Below the pieces are notes generated by a model, which saw only the letters and a list, made by a program, of their open reading frames with translations, was not told where the DNA came from and made no database searches. 64,000 nt of DNA. Origin: Gnetum montanum. Taxonomy: Eukaryota > Streptophyta > Gnetopsida > Gnetales > Gnetaceae. Both the position numbers and the translations under genes were made by a program. Where the stretch lies: positions 328,617 through 392,616 of the forward strand of contig MNCI01026285.1 in NCBI GenBank assembly GCA_015680685.1. The letters are read 5' to 3'. Below are positions 22,641 to 34,379 of this stretch, in pieces (position 1 is the first letter of the stretch; the number at the start of each line of letters is the position of its first letter).

Positions 22641-23741
22641 AAGCTCCTTAAGGTTAGTTAGTGCTGCCAAGTTGGATATGACCTTAACCTTATCAGGATC
22701 AACACATATTCATGCTTTAGATGCCACAAAGCCAAGCATCTTACTAGTTTTGACACTAAAGACATATTTATTAGGATTAAGGCTAAGTTTATGTTTAAGG
22801 CATTGTTTAAGTATGAGGTCTAGGTCATGTGTATGCTCATTGGCCACTTTAGACTCAACAGTTATATCATCTACATAATTGTTGAGAAAACCTAGTATGT
22901 AATCAATAATGATATACATCATGGCTCTTTGGTAGGTTGCTTCTCCATTCTTAAGGTCAAAGGGCATCATGGTATAACAAAAGGTACCTCAAGGGGTCAT
23001 GAAGTTCATATTGAGTTGATGCTCTAGGTTAATCCTAATCTGGTTGTATCTCGAGAACCCATCCATAAAGAATAATAAGGCATGCCTAGCTGTAGTATCA
23101 ATAAGTTGATCAATACTCGATAAAGGGAGGTCATCCTTGATGGTTACCTTATTTATGTCTTGAAAATTGATTCAAATGTGGATACTCCCATTTTTCTTAG
23201 GAACAAACACTATATTAGACACCCATTTTGCATAGTCAACAAGTCTAATGACACTTTCTTTGCATAGTTTTGTGATTTCATCACAAACTACTAGGGCCAT
23301 ATTAGGTCTAATCTTTTGAACTTTTTGATTAAATAGTCTAATGCTAGGATCAAGTATGATGCTATGTTGTACTAAGTGTGGAAAAATACTTGAGATATCT
23401 TCATATGAGAAGACAAAAACCTTAATGTTTTCTTGTAGGACCTTGGTGATATCTTGAGCCCATTGAGGTTCTACTAAGGAACTTAGTTTTAGGGTTTTCT
23501 CCTCACCAATATGTGTTGTAACAAGAACCTTAACTAGAGAGTCTTTAGTAATGTCACCAGCCTCTAGGTCAAGGGTTTTAACTAGGTTTTGAGACCATTC
23601 TAGAGGTTTTTCTTTCAAGGCTATATGATTGACAAGACTCTCAAGCTTAAGATCTAGGAAATCAAGGTTGATGCATTGTTTAAAATAAACATGAGGTCCA
23701 CTTAGGCTCAAAGGTAAATTAATTTGCTTCCAAGTACTCAT
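22641..23741 (-). pseudogene. Element D1: reverse transcriptase
   Basis: The N-terminal part is open for 189 residues (23,741-23,172), with LEPQWAQDITKVLQENIKVF-like text, VFSYEDISSIFPHLVQHSII, VQKIRPNMALVVCDEITKL and YAKWVSNIVFVPKKNGSIHI. After a break, 22,970-22,710 gives MMPFDLKNGEATYQRAMMYI, LNNYVDDITVESK, LKHKLSLNPNKYVFSVKTSK and MLGFVASKA. The YVDD catalytic box is intact here, unlike in B and D2. The 'FSYED...' and 'KKNGSIHI' segments fit Tat-type RT. The start near 23,741 is the upstream end of the homology shared with D2 (51,500). Confidence 0.85.
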
Positions 23742-24400
23742 ACTTCAGTCCTACATATTAACCATAAGCACATTAAGTGGAACTTGGGTAAAGATGAGTA
23801 AATAATGTAAACATTTTATGAAATTATGCAAATACATGCTACTTTATTGTCAAATACATGTAAATAAAGTCATTCAAGGCCACAAGGAGGTAGAAAATAA
23901 GAAATCCAAATGAAATATAGCACAAAATATGTCAAATGAGGGTCCACCAAAGTGTAATAAAGTGATTCATGAGAAACAAGGCCAAAATGATCAACAAAGG
24001 CCACAATATTACCAATTTTAAACCTTGGTAGGCTACAACACTAGTTTTAGGCCTTAGTGGGCCATGGTTACATGGTATTAAATGATGATCAAGGAAGGTT
24101 AAATGCCATCATTCAATACCAATTTAAGGCTAAACAATGATCAACAAAGGCCATAATAGAAAAAATAAGGTGAATATAGGAAGACTAAAGTTAATTAATG
24201 GTAATGGAGATCAATAATATGAAACAAGGCCAAGAACAAGTAAAAACATCATGAAAATGGAATGCATGTGGTAAAATTGGCTAATAGCGATTAAATAGTA
24301 TTAGATTTTGCTATTTTTAGATCTCAGTTGGCCATGGAATTAGGTCTTAGGGCTGCTAGATAAGTTTGGTTAGTAAGAAAGGATATTTTAGGATTTTTTG
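23742..24400. other. Element D1 spacer with 'ttttaggcc' motifs
   Basis: No coding signal is convincing. Words such as 'ctagttttaggccttagtgg' (about 24,040) match the short repeat family also seen at 20.1, 34.4-34.7, 47.8-48.0 and 51.7 kb. A protease would be expected upstream of RT on the minus strand, but I cannot identify one. Confidence 0.4.
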
Positions 24401-26950
24401 GTGTAACAAATCATGGTTTGCAAGGTATCCACGTTGAACCCATGTTCGAGACACACTGGCTAGCATGGGTGGGGTGATCTCCAAGATGGAAGGAATAGCT
24501 AAGTAGTCTTCCAATCTTATTTTGGGTAGTTTTTGACTCTTGATGACTTTCATGTTTAGTGTAATGAACTTGGGAAGGAAAGAGGCTAATGCTGGTGTTA
24601 ATTTTAACCCTTGGAAGCTCCCATTCGAACTTGGATGTGCCACCCATGTTGGAGCCATGCTGGCCAATGTGGCCTTAACATGGATATCAATGAAAGTCAT
24701 TTTTATGGAATCTAAAGGATCAAAAATAGGGTTCCAAGGCCTTTCCAATGTAGCAAAAGGCTAGATCTACCAAAATTGGCTATTTTGAAAGTTGAAACTA
24801 GTAAAAAAGTAGGCTTTAAGGTTGTACACTACTAGAGCCACATTGGGCAACATGGATGGGAGAGGACTCAATGTGGATGATTTAAATCTAGGTTGTGATA
24901 AGGTTAAATAGATTCAATTTATAGTTAAGAATATGTTTTAGCAACTGTGGGCTTGTTGATCATGTTTTAAGACTATTTTGAGAAATTTTTGAGTGTTAGA
25001 TCTTAGTGAAAGGTGCACCCACATTAGAGCCATGTTGACCAGCATGGATCAAGGGTAGTATACTTACTTTAAAGTTTTTGGATAGCTCCAGAGGCAAATA
25101 AACCAAGTTCTCAATACCCTAAGACTATAGACAATGATTTATAAGGTTTTTGATCAAATTTGGCTTGGTTTGAGGGTTGTTTGAGGCCATGCATGGTTAT
25201 ACCCCCTTGAGCCACACTAGGCAACATTGCTGCAGCATGGATGAGGGTGGCCTAGTGAATTTCATGATCAAAATGAGGTAAAAAAAGTGTAAAATAAAGG
25301 TTGTCATGTCATAGGCTTTACTAATGTAGGTTTTCGATCTTTGGGGATGTCAATTTTCTACCAAAAGAAAAAAGGTGGCTCACCCACAATGGGGACATGC
25401 TACCCAGCATGGATCATGTCTCCCCTAACATGGATACCTTAAGATATCAAATCTAGACAAGTTTGATGGTAAATCAACCACGCATGTTAGCCCCTAGGAT
25501 TGCTAGTATTAAGGGCTAGGATTTAGGATGGAAATTTGGTAGTTTCAAAGGTTTCTAGATGGTTTTGAAGATTACCACCTTGGAGCCACACTGAGACCAC
25601 ACTAGCCAACATGGCTCCAGTATGGATAAAAAAAGAAAGATAGCTTTTTACTATTTTTGATAAGTTTCATGAGGTTTGAAGGCTCTGGAAAGTGTTGATA
25701 GGATTATAGGGTGAGTGTAATGAAATTTGGGATCATTTTGAGATTTCTTTAAACCTCTCATGGGTCACTTCCAAAATACCCATGTTGGACCCACACTAGC
25801 AAACATGGGTGAAGGGCATTCCTAGCATGGATATGAGAATGGACATGAAAAATAGGCTACTTCATTAAGTTTTTAATATTAAGATACTTGAAAGAGGCTA
25901 TGTTTGAAGTGAAACTTAGATGATTTTTTATCATACACCATTCATCATTTGTAAGGTTTTGGCCTCTTTTGGTAAGATTTGATAGGATTTTGGAGTTGTC
26001 AGGGTTACAAGGGTCAAGGGTCAAGATCTAGTGTCAAAAATCAACTATTCTAAAGGCTCCTTGGTATTTCATGTAGTCATCCCCCCTAAGACATGCTAAG
26101 TAGCATGGATGGAAGGGGGATGATAGCTTTTTACCATTTTTGATCAATTTTGTTGCATCTAAAAGCTTTGGAAGGATCTGGTAGGGTTTAGATGTAGACA
26201 AGGTAGGTTTCAAGGCTATTTTTAGCTATAAAATGGATTTTATAGCATACCCTTAGAGTACCCATGTTGGACCCATGCTAGCTAGCATGGGTGAGGGGCT
26301 TCCTAGCATGGCTAAGGTCTCAGGTATGAAAAAAAACTCAAATCTTGGTTATTGTTGACTATTGAAGACTATGGAATGGTATATAGGTTATGGGAGTGAA
26401 TTCCATGATAATTTTGGATTTTGGAATGGATTTTATGAACCACTCCAAGGTATCCACATTAGACCCATGTTGGCTAGCCTGGGTAAGAAGGAGCTCCTAG
26501 TGTGGGAAAGGTCTAGGATAAAAAATTAACTTTTTTTGTGTTAAATTTTGAGTACTAGAGGTTGGGAAGGTTATCAAGGTCAAAATAAGGTAAGAAAGTG
26601 GTTGATTTTTTTGTGATTTAAAATCACACCTCCACCATCTACACTAGAGCCACGTTGGCAATGTTGCTCCAGTGTTGTTACCTAAGATGGCAACATTAAT
26701 TAGGATCTTACCCATTGTTGAGGTTTGGGATTTGGTAGGATCAGTTACAACTACTAAAAGTGGAAAGGGGGAAGTGTTGGAGTGAAGTAGGTTAAAAGGG
26801 TCTATGACCCATGCTATATCCATGATGCTTAGCATGGGTACAAGGGAGGAATGTTGCTAAATGGTTTTATATGTCCTAATGGATTGAAACCTTAGTGTTG
26901 GAAGGTTTTCAAGGTTGGAACACACCATGCATGGGAGGTGTCTAGTGGGG
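24400..26950. repeat. Tandem array in element D1, unit about 190 bp (about 13 copies)
   Basis: A recurring block 'acccatgttggacccatgct', then 'agcatgggtgaggg', appears near 24,430, 24,640, 24,835, 25,020, 25,200, 25,385, 25,585, 25,780, 26,085, 26,265, 26,455, 26,640 and 26,810. One copy contains a perfect 22-bp palindrome (26,271-26,292, centred on GCTAGC). The units are highly diverged. The array occupies the same place as the D2 array at 52-56.6 kb and shares its period and a related core. The open frames in it (24,356-24,764, both strands) are repeat artefacts. Confidence 0.7.
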
Positions 26951-28794
26951 CCCATCTCAAAATTTAAAAATTTAAAACTTGATGCCAATTCTCACCATTT
27001 CTAGCATTGGATAGAATTTTCCTTTTTTACACTTCTAGTACACCAAGATTTTTAGTGCCCAAACTGGAAATGAAGGCATGTAAGAAGATGCCTAGGTTTA
27101 GATTAGGTTTTATTATCAAATTTTTCCAAGAGTTGAACACAATTACATTTCTCTCCTCATGACACTTAGATCAAAGGTCTTGTAGAGATCTTGGTTTTAG
27201 GCACTTTCAAGCTCAACATGATCACATTTGATCATCCCCTAGGGTAGCATTGAAACTTCAATCCACCAAGTTTTCAAGCTTTTTTCTCCTAGCATTAATA
27301 CCATGAAGAAGAGAGGAAATAGTAGTAGGAACCTAGTCAATGAGAAGTCAAACATAGCATCCCAGGGCATCTCCCATTTACCTAGCCTATTTTGATTCAA
27401 GGATCATCTACTACAACTCCATGGTAGGCCATTGTTAACCATCTTTTCTTGTTGTATGGTCATTTTTTTGTTCTTATTTTAGCTTGGGGGAAGGTTGTTT
27501 TCCTAGATCTAGAGTGTTCTACTTGGTAAAATTTAATTTTAACAAAATAAAAACCTTTATTTTGGTGGTTTTTTGTGGTTCTAATGCCATGTGGTCATTT
27601 AATTTTCATTTCATATAGTTTTCAAATTAGGTCTTGTTAGTTTTTCCATGTTTTTGACATATTTTGACAAAAAAGTAGGCATACTTGTGAATTTTGTGTT
27701 ACAAAATGGCCATAATTTGTTAACATTTTATGTTTTTAAGTTTTAGGATTATGTTTAAAGTTTCCATTAGTTGTGGTTTTGCTTGAATTAGAGTTGTAAT
27801 TAATGAGTTATGGGTGTTTTGGCTAGGCTTTATAGTTATGTTTTCTGCCATTTTCAATTTTTCATAGAAGTTTATGATTAAATGGAATGGGTTTTGCATT
27901 TTTTATGATTATTTCTATGTAGATATCAGCTTCATCTTTCAAATAGTGGTGGAATCACTCTATTTGGAGCTACAATGAATTTTTGTCAAATTTTCTACGA
28001 AACTCACATGAAAATGGCTTTTCAGTGATGGCTATGTTCATGTCAATTTGGTCATGTTTTGTCTTTAAATGGTTGTAAATTTTTAATTTTTCTAGTTATG
28101 GTTGTAAAGTTCATTATTGTATGAATCTAAAAATGGTGGAATCATTGAAATTGGATTAAAATGGATTTTTAGTGAACTTTTTGCTAAGGTTGCACAAATT
28201 AGGGTTTATTTTAGTTGTATCAATTTTATCCCTTGGAGATGGGTAGTGTTGGCACACTTAATGATTTTTCTTTCCAACATACCATAACCCTAGGGATTCC
28301 TAGAGATGTTAACAATGTTCTAAAGTTGTTTTCATGCCTATAAAAAAATTTGTTTCTATTTTTAGTAGTGACTTTCCTATGGCCATTTTCTAGGTTTTAA
28401 GGTATTTTTGTGTAAATATTATTTCAAACTAAGGCATAGTTTGGTTGTGATGTACATGTTATAATGTTTTGGCTATGATTTCTAAGGGCTATAAATATTG
28501 TAACACTATTATTTTTAAATTCTTAAATTAATTTTAATGAACACCTTAGAGTTTTTTATAGGGGCTAATTTCACCTCTAACTATGATGTTTGGTAAAATT
28601 TTTCAAGAAATTATAAGTGTTAAAACATGTTCCTAATGATGTGTATTGTTTTCCATGTAGGGCTCTTCTAACATCCATCTTGATAGTTATTGATGTGATG
28701 GGTATAATGATCTAGATGCCACAATTAGTCCCATCCATAGAATTCAATCAAATTGTGCATGAACACTTGTGATTTGTATGGTTTCAAACATCAT

Positions 28795-29080
28795 AATACC
28801 TAATTATTAGGTGAAATTGTAGTTATTTAAATACCTAACTATAAAAAATATAGGTATAATGTAAATATGTTTTTTGTGTGAATTGAAGTAGTAACCTCTT
28901 GCCTACATAAATTTTGTTAATGAAAAAGATTTCTAATTTTTCTTATAACAAGAAAATTAATATAAGCAAGGAAGAAGTATACCTGGTTGAAGAGATAATA
29001 AAAAAATTCATTTAAAACTATCCATAATATGATTTTTGATTCATTTAAATAACTACAATTTCACCTAATAATTAGGTATT
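28795..29080. mobile_element. MITE-like hairpin, 286 bp with 38-bp perfect inverted termini
   Basis: Positions 28,795-28,832 are the exact reverse complement of 29,043-29,080, starting AATACCTAATTATTAGGTGA. The interior is AT-rich with no ORF. I see no convincing target duplication (flanks catcat and cgaggc), so the family cannot be named. A simple inverted duplication is the alternative. Confidence 0.55.
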
Positions 29081-29175
29081 CGAGGCTGAAGTACTAAATC
29101 ATAATAAATTAGAAATTTAAGGCAAAAATAATTGAAAAAATTGATAAGATCTATATAAACTTTGTTAGAGTAAAC

Positions 29176-29440
29176 AACGCTCTCAGGGAGGCCACTCTAA
29201 TAGAGGGCACTCTTACGGAGAATGCTCTTGGTTAAGGTGCTCTCAGAGAGAATGCTCTCAGGGAGGGCACTCTTCAAGACAACACTCTCAATGAGGATGC
29301 TCTTGAGGAGAACACTCTCACATGTGTAGTATAAGGTGCTCTCAAGAAGGCTGCTCTTAGGGAGGGTGCTTTTGGAAAGGGCATCCTTAGGTAGATCGCT
29401 CTCAGGGAGGGCATTCTTAGGGGGGGGTACTCTTTGTACC
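29176..29440. repeat. 15-bp minisatellite, about 16 copies
   Basis: The unit is CTCTCAGGGAGGGCA with variants such as CTCTTGAGGAGAACA and CTCTCAATGAGGATG. The period is exactly 15 except for one longer unit near 29,320. Because 15 is a multiple of three, the reverse strand reads as a five-residue periodicity of the form S-x-L-x-E/K. There is no start codon or surrounding ORF to suggest translation. Confidence 0.85.
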
Positions 29441-32400
29441 CTTTTTCTTACTTGGGTGCATGTGTGTTTTCATGGATTTCTTACCATTCCATGTCAACCA
29501 ATAACAGGAAGTTAAATAAGTCTTTGGATGGTGTGGTTATTATTTCAAAAAAAAATGATGGGAATTCAAAGAATACCCCTTAGAAAAATTACATCATGAT
29601 GTTGCGATCAACTACACCCATGACATTGCGATCCTATTTACCCTCTTTTTTTGCTTTTCTTTTTTGTCTTTATCATTTGATGATGCTTACTTTTCATTTT
29701 CACTTCTCCATTGTAGGCTCATGGCTGGAGCTATCCTTTCTCATTTCATTTTTCATTCCTAGTTTTCTCTCTTTATGCATGGCATCATACTACCTAGTGA
29801 AAAGGTTATTTTTGAGATGATACGATCATAAAATAGTAACCCAGATATCAGAACCCATGATTTGCAATGAAGAGTAAGCCACCTGCAAGTGCATGAAGGA
29901 CAAAAGAACCTATGTCCTCTTCATTCCTCGGCATGTGCACGTGAACTCATGACTACCACCCATGTGCTACTAAGCTATTGGTAGCAATTAGAACCTTTCC
30001 TCCATGTGCTACTAAGCAATCAAATATGTGATAATGTACAGAAAGCATGCACTTGATGCTACCCCATGGGGGCTTCAAGATTCTCTACCATCTCAACTAC
30101 ACCAAATTGATGAATAAAATACATGGTTTTGGGCCACAATTTAGAGGGTTCCATTGCTGATTTGCATTAACATGTACCATCCAACCCAACAAAAATGGAT
30201 AGGATTGCATTCACTATGTGATGTTTTTATATTGAGGTGTTGTTAGAATTCTTTCCTTTGGTTAAAGATGTACAAGTTGTATTGAAAGAGTACTAAAATA
30301 TACCAAATGCTACATTGGTTAATAGAAAAAATCTTGAACCATAGTGATACCAATAATAGAAAATTTTAACCAAATGCTATGTTGGTTAAAGTGAAAGTCT
30401 ATAAGGAAACAATTGAATAAAACATAAGAATGATAATAATTAGTATTTTAATAATTTTCTTTTTCCTTAGGCCATTTCTATTACTAGTCCATCAACATGC
30501 CCAGGGCTAACACCCCTCTCCTTGATTTGGTTCTTGAACAAGGATCACTATGGTTCCAGCTAGGGGTAAGGGAATTCCTTACCTACATGCTGATGATGTG
30601 GTCACACTTAGCTACTAATATGGTTAGTGTTATAGTAGAGACCCTAATTCTTTGGATGTCTAACTTGATCGTCAAGTTTATAACTAATGATCTAGAAACC
30701 TAGGTAGCAAGAGAGGCAATGGATAAAAGGGACACCATCAGTACATGCTACTTATTTGAGATCTAGGACATGCTAGATTATTCTCAGTATAATGCTAATA
30801 ATACTTTGATGGTGACATGTGAAGTTCACACATTATTCCAGAACCCCCTAGCACAATGTACCATTTACTGGGATAAGCATTGTTATTACAAGTTTTTGAT
30901 GTTTATGGATTACTTAACTTTCTCTAACTTGTTGATTTCTATGGACATCTTGTAGGCACAGGGTTAATGACCAAGGTTTGATTAGGAATGATCAAGCCTT
31001 AGCAGTGGCTCAAATAACGTTAAATTTACTTACCAAAGGTCCTAAAATTAGGACCATTGTGTATGATTAGTTAAAAGTGACTTTGATAAATAGACTAATG
31101 ACTTAAACCCCATGTACAAGAAATGTGTAGCTATTGAGATAGCACATAGCTGGTGGGTGGGTCCCAAGAATATTAGAAAGAAAATTGTTACTACTAGAAC
31201 CTCCACAAAAGTCTCATAGAATAAGAAGAAGAAAGGTAAGTATAAGGATGATTTGCTATGTTATGTCTAATGTTGTTATGGCTACTCAGGTATTATGTGT
31301 TCTATGGTCTTAAATTATGGTCTTAATTTTTTTGGTTATATCTTAGTTTTATTAGATGTGGCTATGCTAATGCTAAGCATTTTTTGTAATCTTACAAAAC
31401 CTTCTACTTCTTCTGATATCATCTTATCCATTTTAAGATGCCTTAAGGATACCCTCATCCTAAAATTTAGTGAGATGAAGTTGGCACAGAAGTGGTTGAG
31501 GGGATAGGCACCTAGAAAAATTCAAGTAAACATTGAGTGTGTGGGTTTACTTGGTGTTTTCATGGCATCATTCCATCCATCCCTACTACAAAGATGTTAA
31601 ATGTCATTAACTCCTTTAACATAGAAGCCAAGCAATTTAGCACTATGGTTCAAGGTGTGCTAGTCATCATGCCTATAAGTGAGGCAACCTTTTGTAACTT
31701 GTTTGGTATTCCCACTAATAGGATGAAAGTTATCACTAGCCTAGTTAAGGAAGTAGGATATCAAGAGGAAGTTAAGGCATGGTTAGGTGCTAGCCATGAC
31801 CACTCTAAGCTTGCCTTGGATGATTTTATGGATGTTGAAGCAAGGGAAGCTTATCCCTTATTCAGATAACTATTATCACAATAAAAGGTGATTAGAATTG
31901 CATAAGGATGAACCTTTAAGAAGGTCCTAATAGAAAGTCCCAGGTTTAATTGGGCTTCTCTTTTGGTAGTGGTGCTTTAGAAGAAGATCGTCAAACTTCA
32001 TGAGGACACCTTTATGATAATCCACATGTATTATGAATTTTTTGAGCTTACTTAAAGAGGTTTTTGGAGTTCCTAGGGGTGAGGAGGAATGGATGTTTGA
32101 TGGGCCAAGATCCTAAACAAATCTCTAGGCCTTGGATAAAGCATAATTATCCTAGCATGCATGCCCAAAACCCACCAAAGGGTATTGGGAAGTCACCATT
32201 TGTAACCACCAAGTGAGTTAGTGGTAGTTAGTGTGTTTATCTTGATAGTATGGGGAAGGAGCCTCTCATAGCTCTAGCTAACATTAGAAGGACTTGATAT
32301 TTGTGTGCCAAGATTGACAAGGTAGCCTAGGCAAAATTGAAATGGCCCATAGAGGAAGTAGCATCCTCAACAAAGCAACCCTCCATGAAGAAGCTCAAGA

Positions 32401-34379
32401 TGAAGCTTAACAAGTCACATTAGATAGTCACTGGTATGTATTAACTATGTTTTAATTATTTTATATTTTACATCTTATGGCTATATTATTTCTAATATGT
32501 TTTATGTATAACAATTGTAGATAAGCGGCAAGACATGGTAGCCCTAGTTACCACTATGGAGGAAGAGCAAAGGTGTGCTGCTACCACTAAGGAGGAGGCA
32601 AAAAGGCATGTTGTTGTTGTAGCAATAGAGGAAAAAAGCCATGTTGAGGAGATAATCTTGTAGCACCATGAGGTTGAGGGATTAGCCAACATTGATCTAG
32701 ATGATCTAAATGCCTTTTTTGGTGAGCCATTGCTACATGCATCCCCCATTATCATCCCAAAGAAGGAAGAGAAGACAAGTATGCACATGCCTTAATGCTA
32801 CTTATTATAGCTTATGATTTTTGTTTTCATTCTAACCATTCAATGATTATTATTCTTGTTATAGTTTCTAAGCCATAGGCAAAGGCCTCTACACATAAGT
32901 TTAACATGAAACCATGGGTAGATGTTACAAAAAAGATAGAGTTCATGTGTGAAGTGGCCAAAGACATCATCATTTTACTACAATAGGTTACACTTGAAAT
33001 TAGTAAGAACTATGCTTTATTTTATATTGTATTAGCTATCTTAGGTTGTGAATTATGCCTATGGTTTTATTTATGGTTATGCATTATTTACAACACCATT
33101 AGTATCATGGGACCCTAGCCATGGCATGGAGTTTGACTTCTTGTTAAAGGTTCTCTCCAATGTTCAAAATGTACCTTTGTAGTTGTACAAAAATACTACT
33201 AATCTTGCAATTTTATGTGCAAAAACTTCATGGAAGTTCCAAATGTCCATTGAATCCGTATGGGAGCAAGTTATGATCTTGAGGGAGGAGACACAATGGC
33301 AAGTTGAGATGATCAGGAATCTTTAGGATCATAAGGCTTTTGTGAAAGCCCAAGTAGCTAACTTAGAGAGCTTGCAAACTAAAATGATCATGTGGGCCTA
33401 ATACTAGAACATCATTCATGACAATGTGACACTTTCCAAGGAGATGGTAGAGCAATAGATGTAGATGGATCTCATATCTTGAAAAGCAAAGGATTGGAAG
33501 GACTATTGTGCCTAGGTCCTAGAGTTAAGCTAAGCACAAAAGGATCATAAGAGAAAATAAAAGGAAAATTGAGAAGCATACCTTTAGTGGCTTAAGGAGG
33601 AGATGACTAAATGACACAAGAGAGAGCTATTCATTTAGGGGATTTAGAAAAAGAGTTCTTACCAACACTTTGAAAGCACTCTCACGATGGTCAAATCTCC
33701 TACTCCTTAGGTCACCATGACTATAGGTGAGACTTATATAGATACAATATCATAGGACCTTCCTAATTATACCAAAGTAGATCTAACAAACATCCTCATA
33801 GGTATTAAGTTTGGGGATGTTAACTAGGTCAATATGATGAAACACTAGATTCTCCATCATTTGGAGACTAATTTTCAACATCTGCTCTCAGAGTTCATTG
33901 AGCTAGATTCCCTAGAGGATTGATATATTTTTATTCTTAAGTTATAGATATTTTTTTGGTTACTAATTAGCTTTATTTTGTTATATTTTAGGCACTAGGA
34001 GACATTGATGGACTTAGTAGTAAGGGTGGGGATGGCACACCACTTCCTCTTCTGGATGCCCCTTAGCATCCCTCAGTTGCCCATGATTTTTGCATGTATT
34101 ATTGATGTTGATGACTATTTTTATCCAATACCTTATTATGGATGATTTTATGATTATATTGTATATTATTATTTGGACATTTTTTCACAGTGTGACTATG
34201 GCTACTCATGTTATAAACATTTTAAATTTTAAGTTTTCAATTTTGATTTTCACTATATTGCGTTAGTGTTATGGTTTTATTATGGTTTTTATAATTTTAT
34301 GGTTTTAATGTTGTAAACGTTGTAAATGGCTATGTTGGCTATCTTGGCTATAATGTTAAAAATGGCTAGACAACATAGT

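Larger units (their letters stand above)
28691..30470. mobile_element. Insertion splitting exon 2 of the D1 opposite-strand gene
   Basis: Relative to D2, where exon 2 is continuous at 59,464-59,560, D1 has about 1.78 kb of extra sequence. Its left part starts TGATGTGATGGG and is followed by 'gccacaattagtcccatcc' and 'attgtgcatgaacactt' (28,710-28,793). These match the last ~90 bp of the LTRs of elements A, B and C, so an LTR tail of that family is present. The insertion also contains a MITE-like inverted repeat and a 15-bp minisatellite. The right border (before 30,471) has no clear LTR end. An ORF at 29,596-29,820 (hydrophobic, Phe/Leu-rich) has no recognisable domain. Confidence 0.55.
27303..34140 (+). 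pseudogene. Opposite-strand multi-exon gene of element D1, unknown family
   Basis: The proposed gene model is supported by comparison with D2 (57.9-61.8 kb). Exon 1 runs 27,303-27,423 (MKKRGNSSRNLVNEKSNIA) and ends at donor GTAGGCCATT, identical in D2. Exon 2 starts at 28,661 after TTCCATGTAG, is split by a 1.8-kb insertion and resumes at 30,471; its donor is mutated (GATAAGC at about 30,872). Exon 3 runs 30,956-31,235 (VNDQGLIRNDQALAVAQITL in outline) and has a good donor GTAAGTA. Exon 4 runs about 31,400-32,430, with TKMLNVINSFNIEAKQFSTM, TFCNLFGIPTNRMKVI, HAQNPPKGIGKSPFVTTK and DSMGKEPLIALANIRRT. Exon 5 runs about 32,520-32,780, is Glu/Lys-rich and ends DDLNAFFGEPLLHASP. Further coiled-coil exons run to about 34,140. 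Stops are mainly TAG/TAA. The function is unknown. It runs opposite to D1's pol. Confidence 0.55.

Noticed and set aside
24356-24764. Protein-coding ORF of 130 codons on the minus strand and 74 on the plus strand
   Set aside because: Both fall in the ~190-bp tandem array and have no counterpart in D2.
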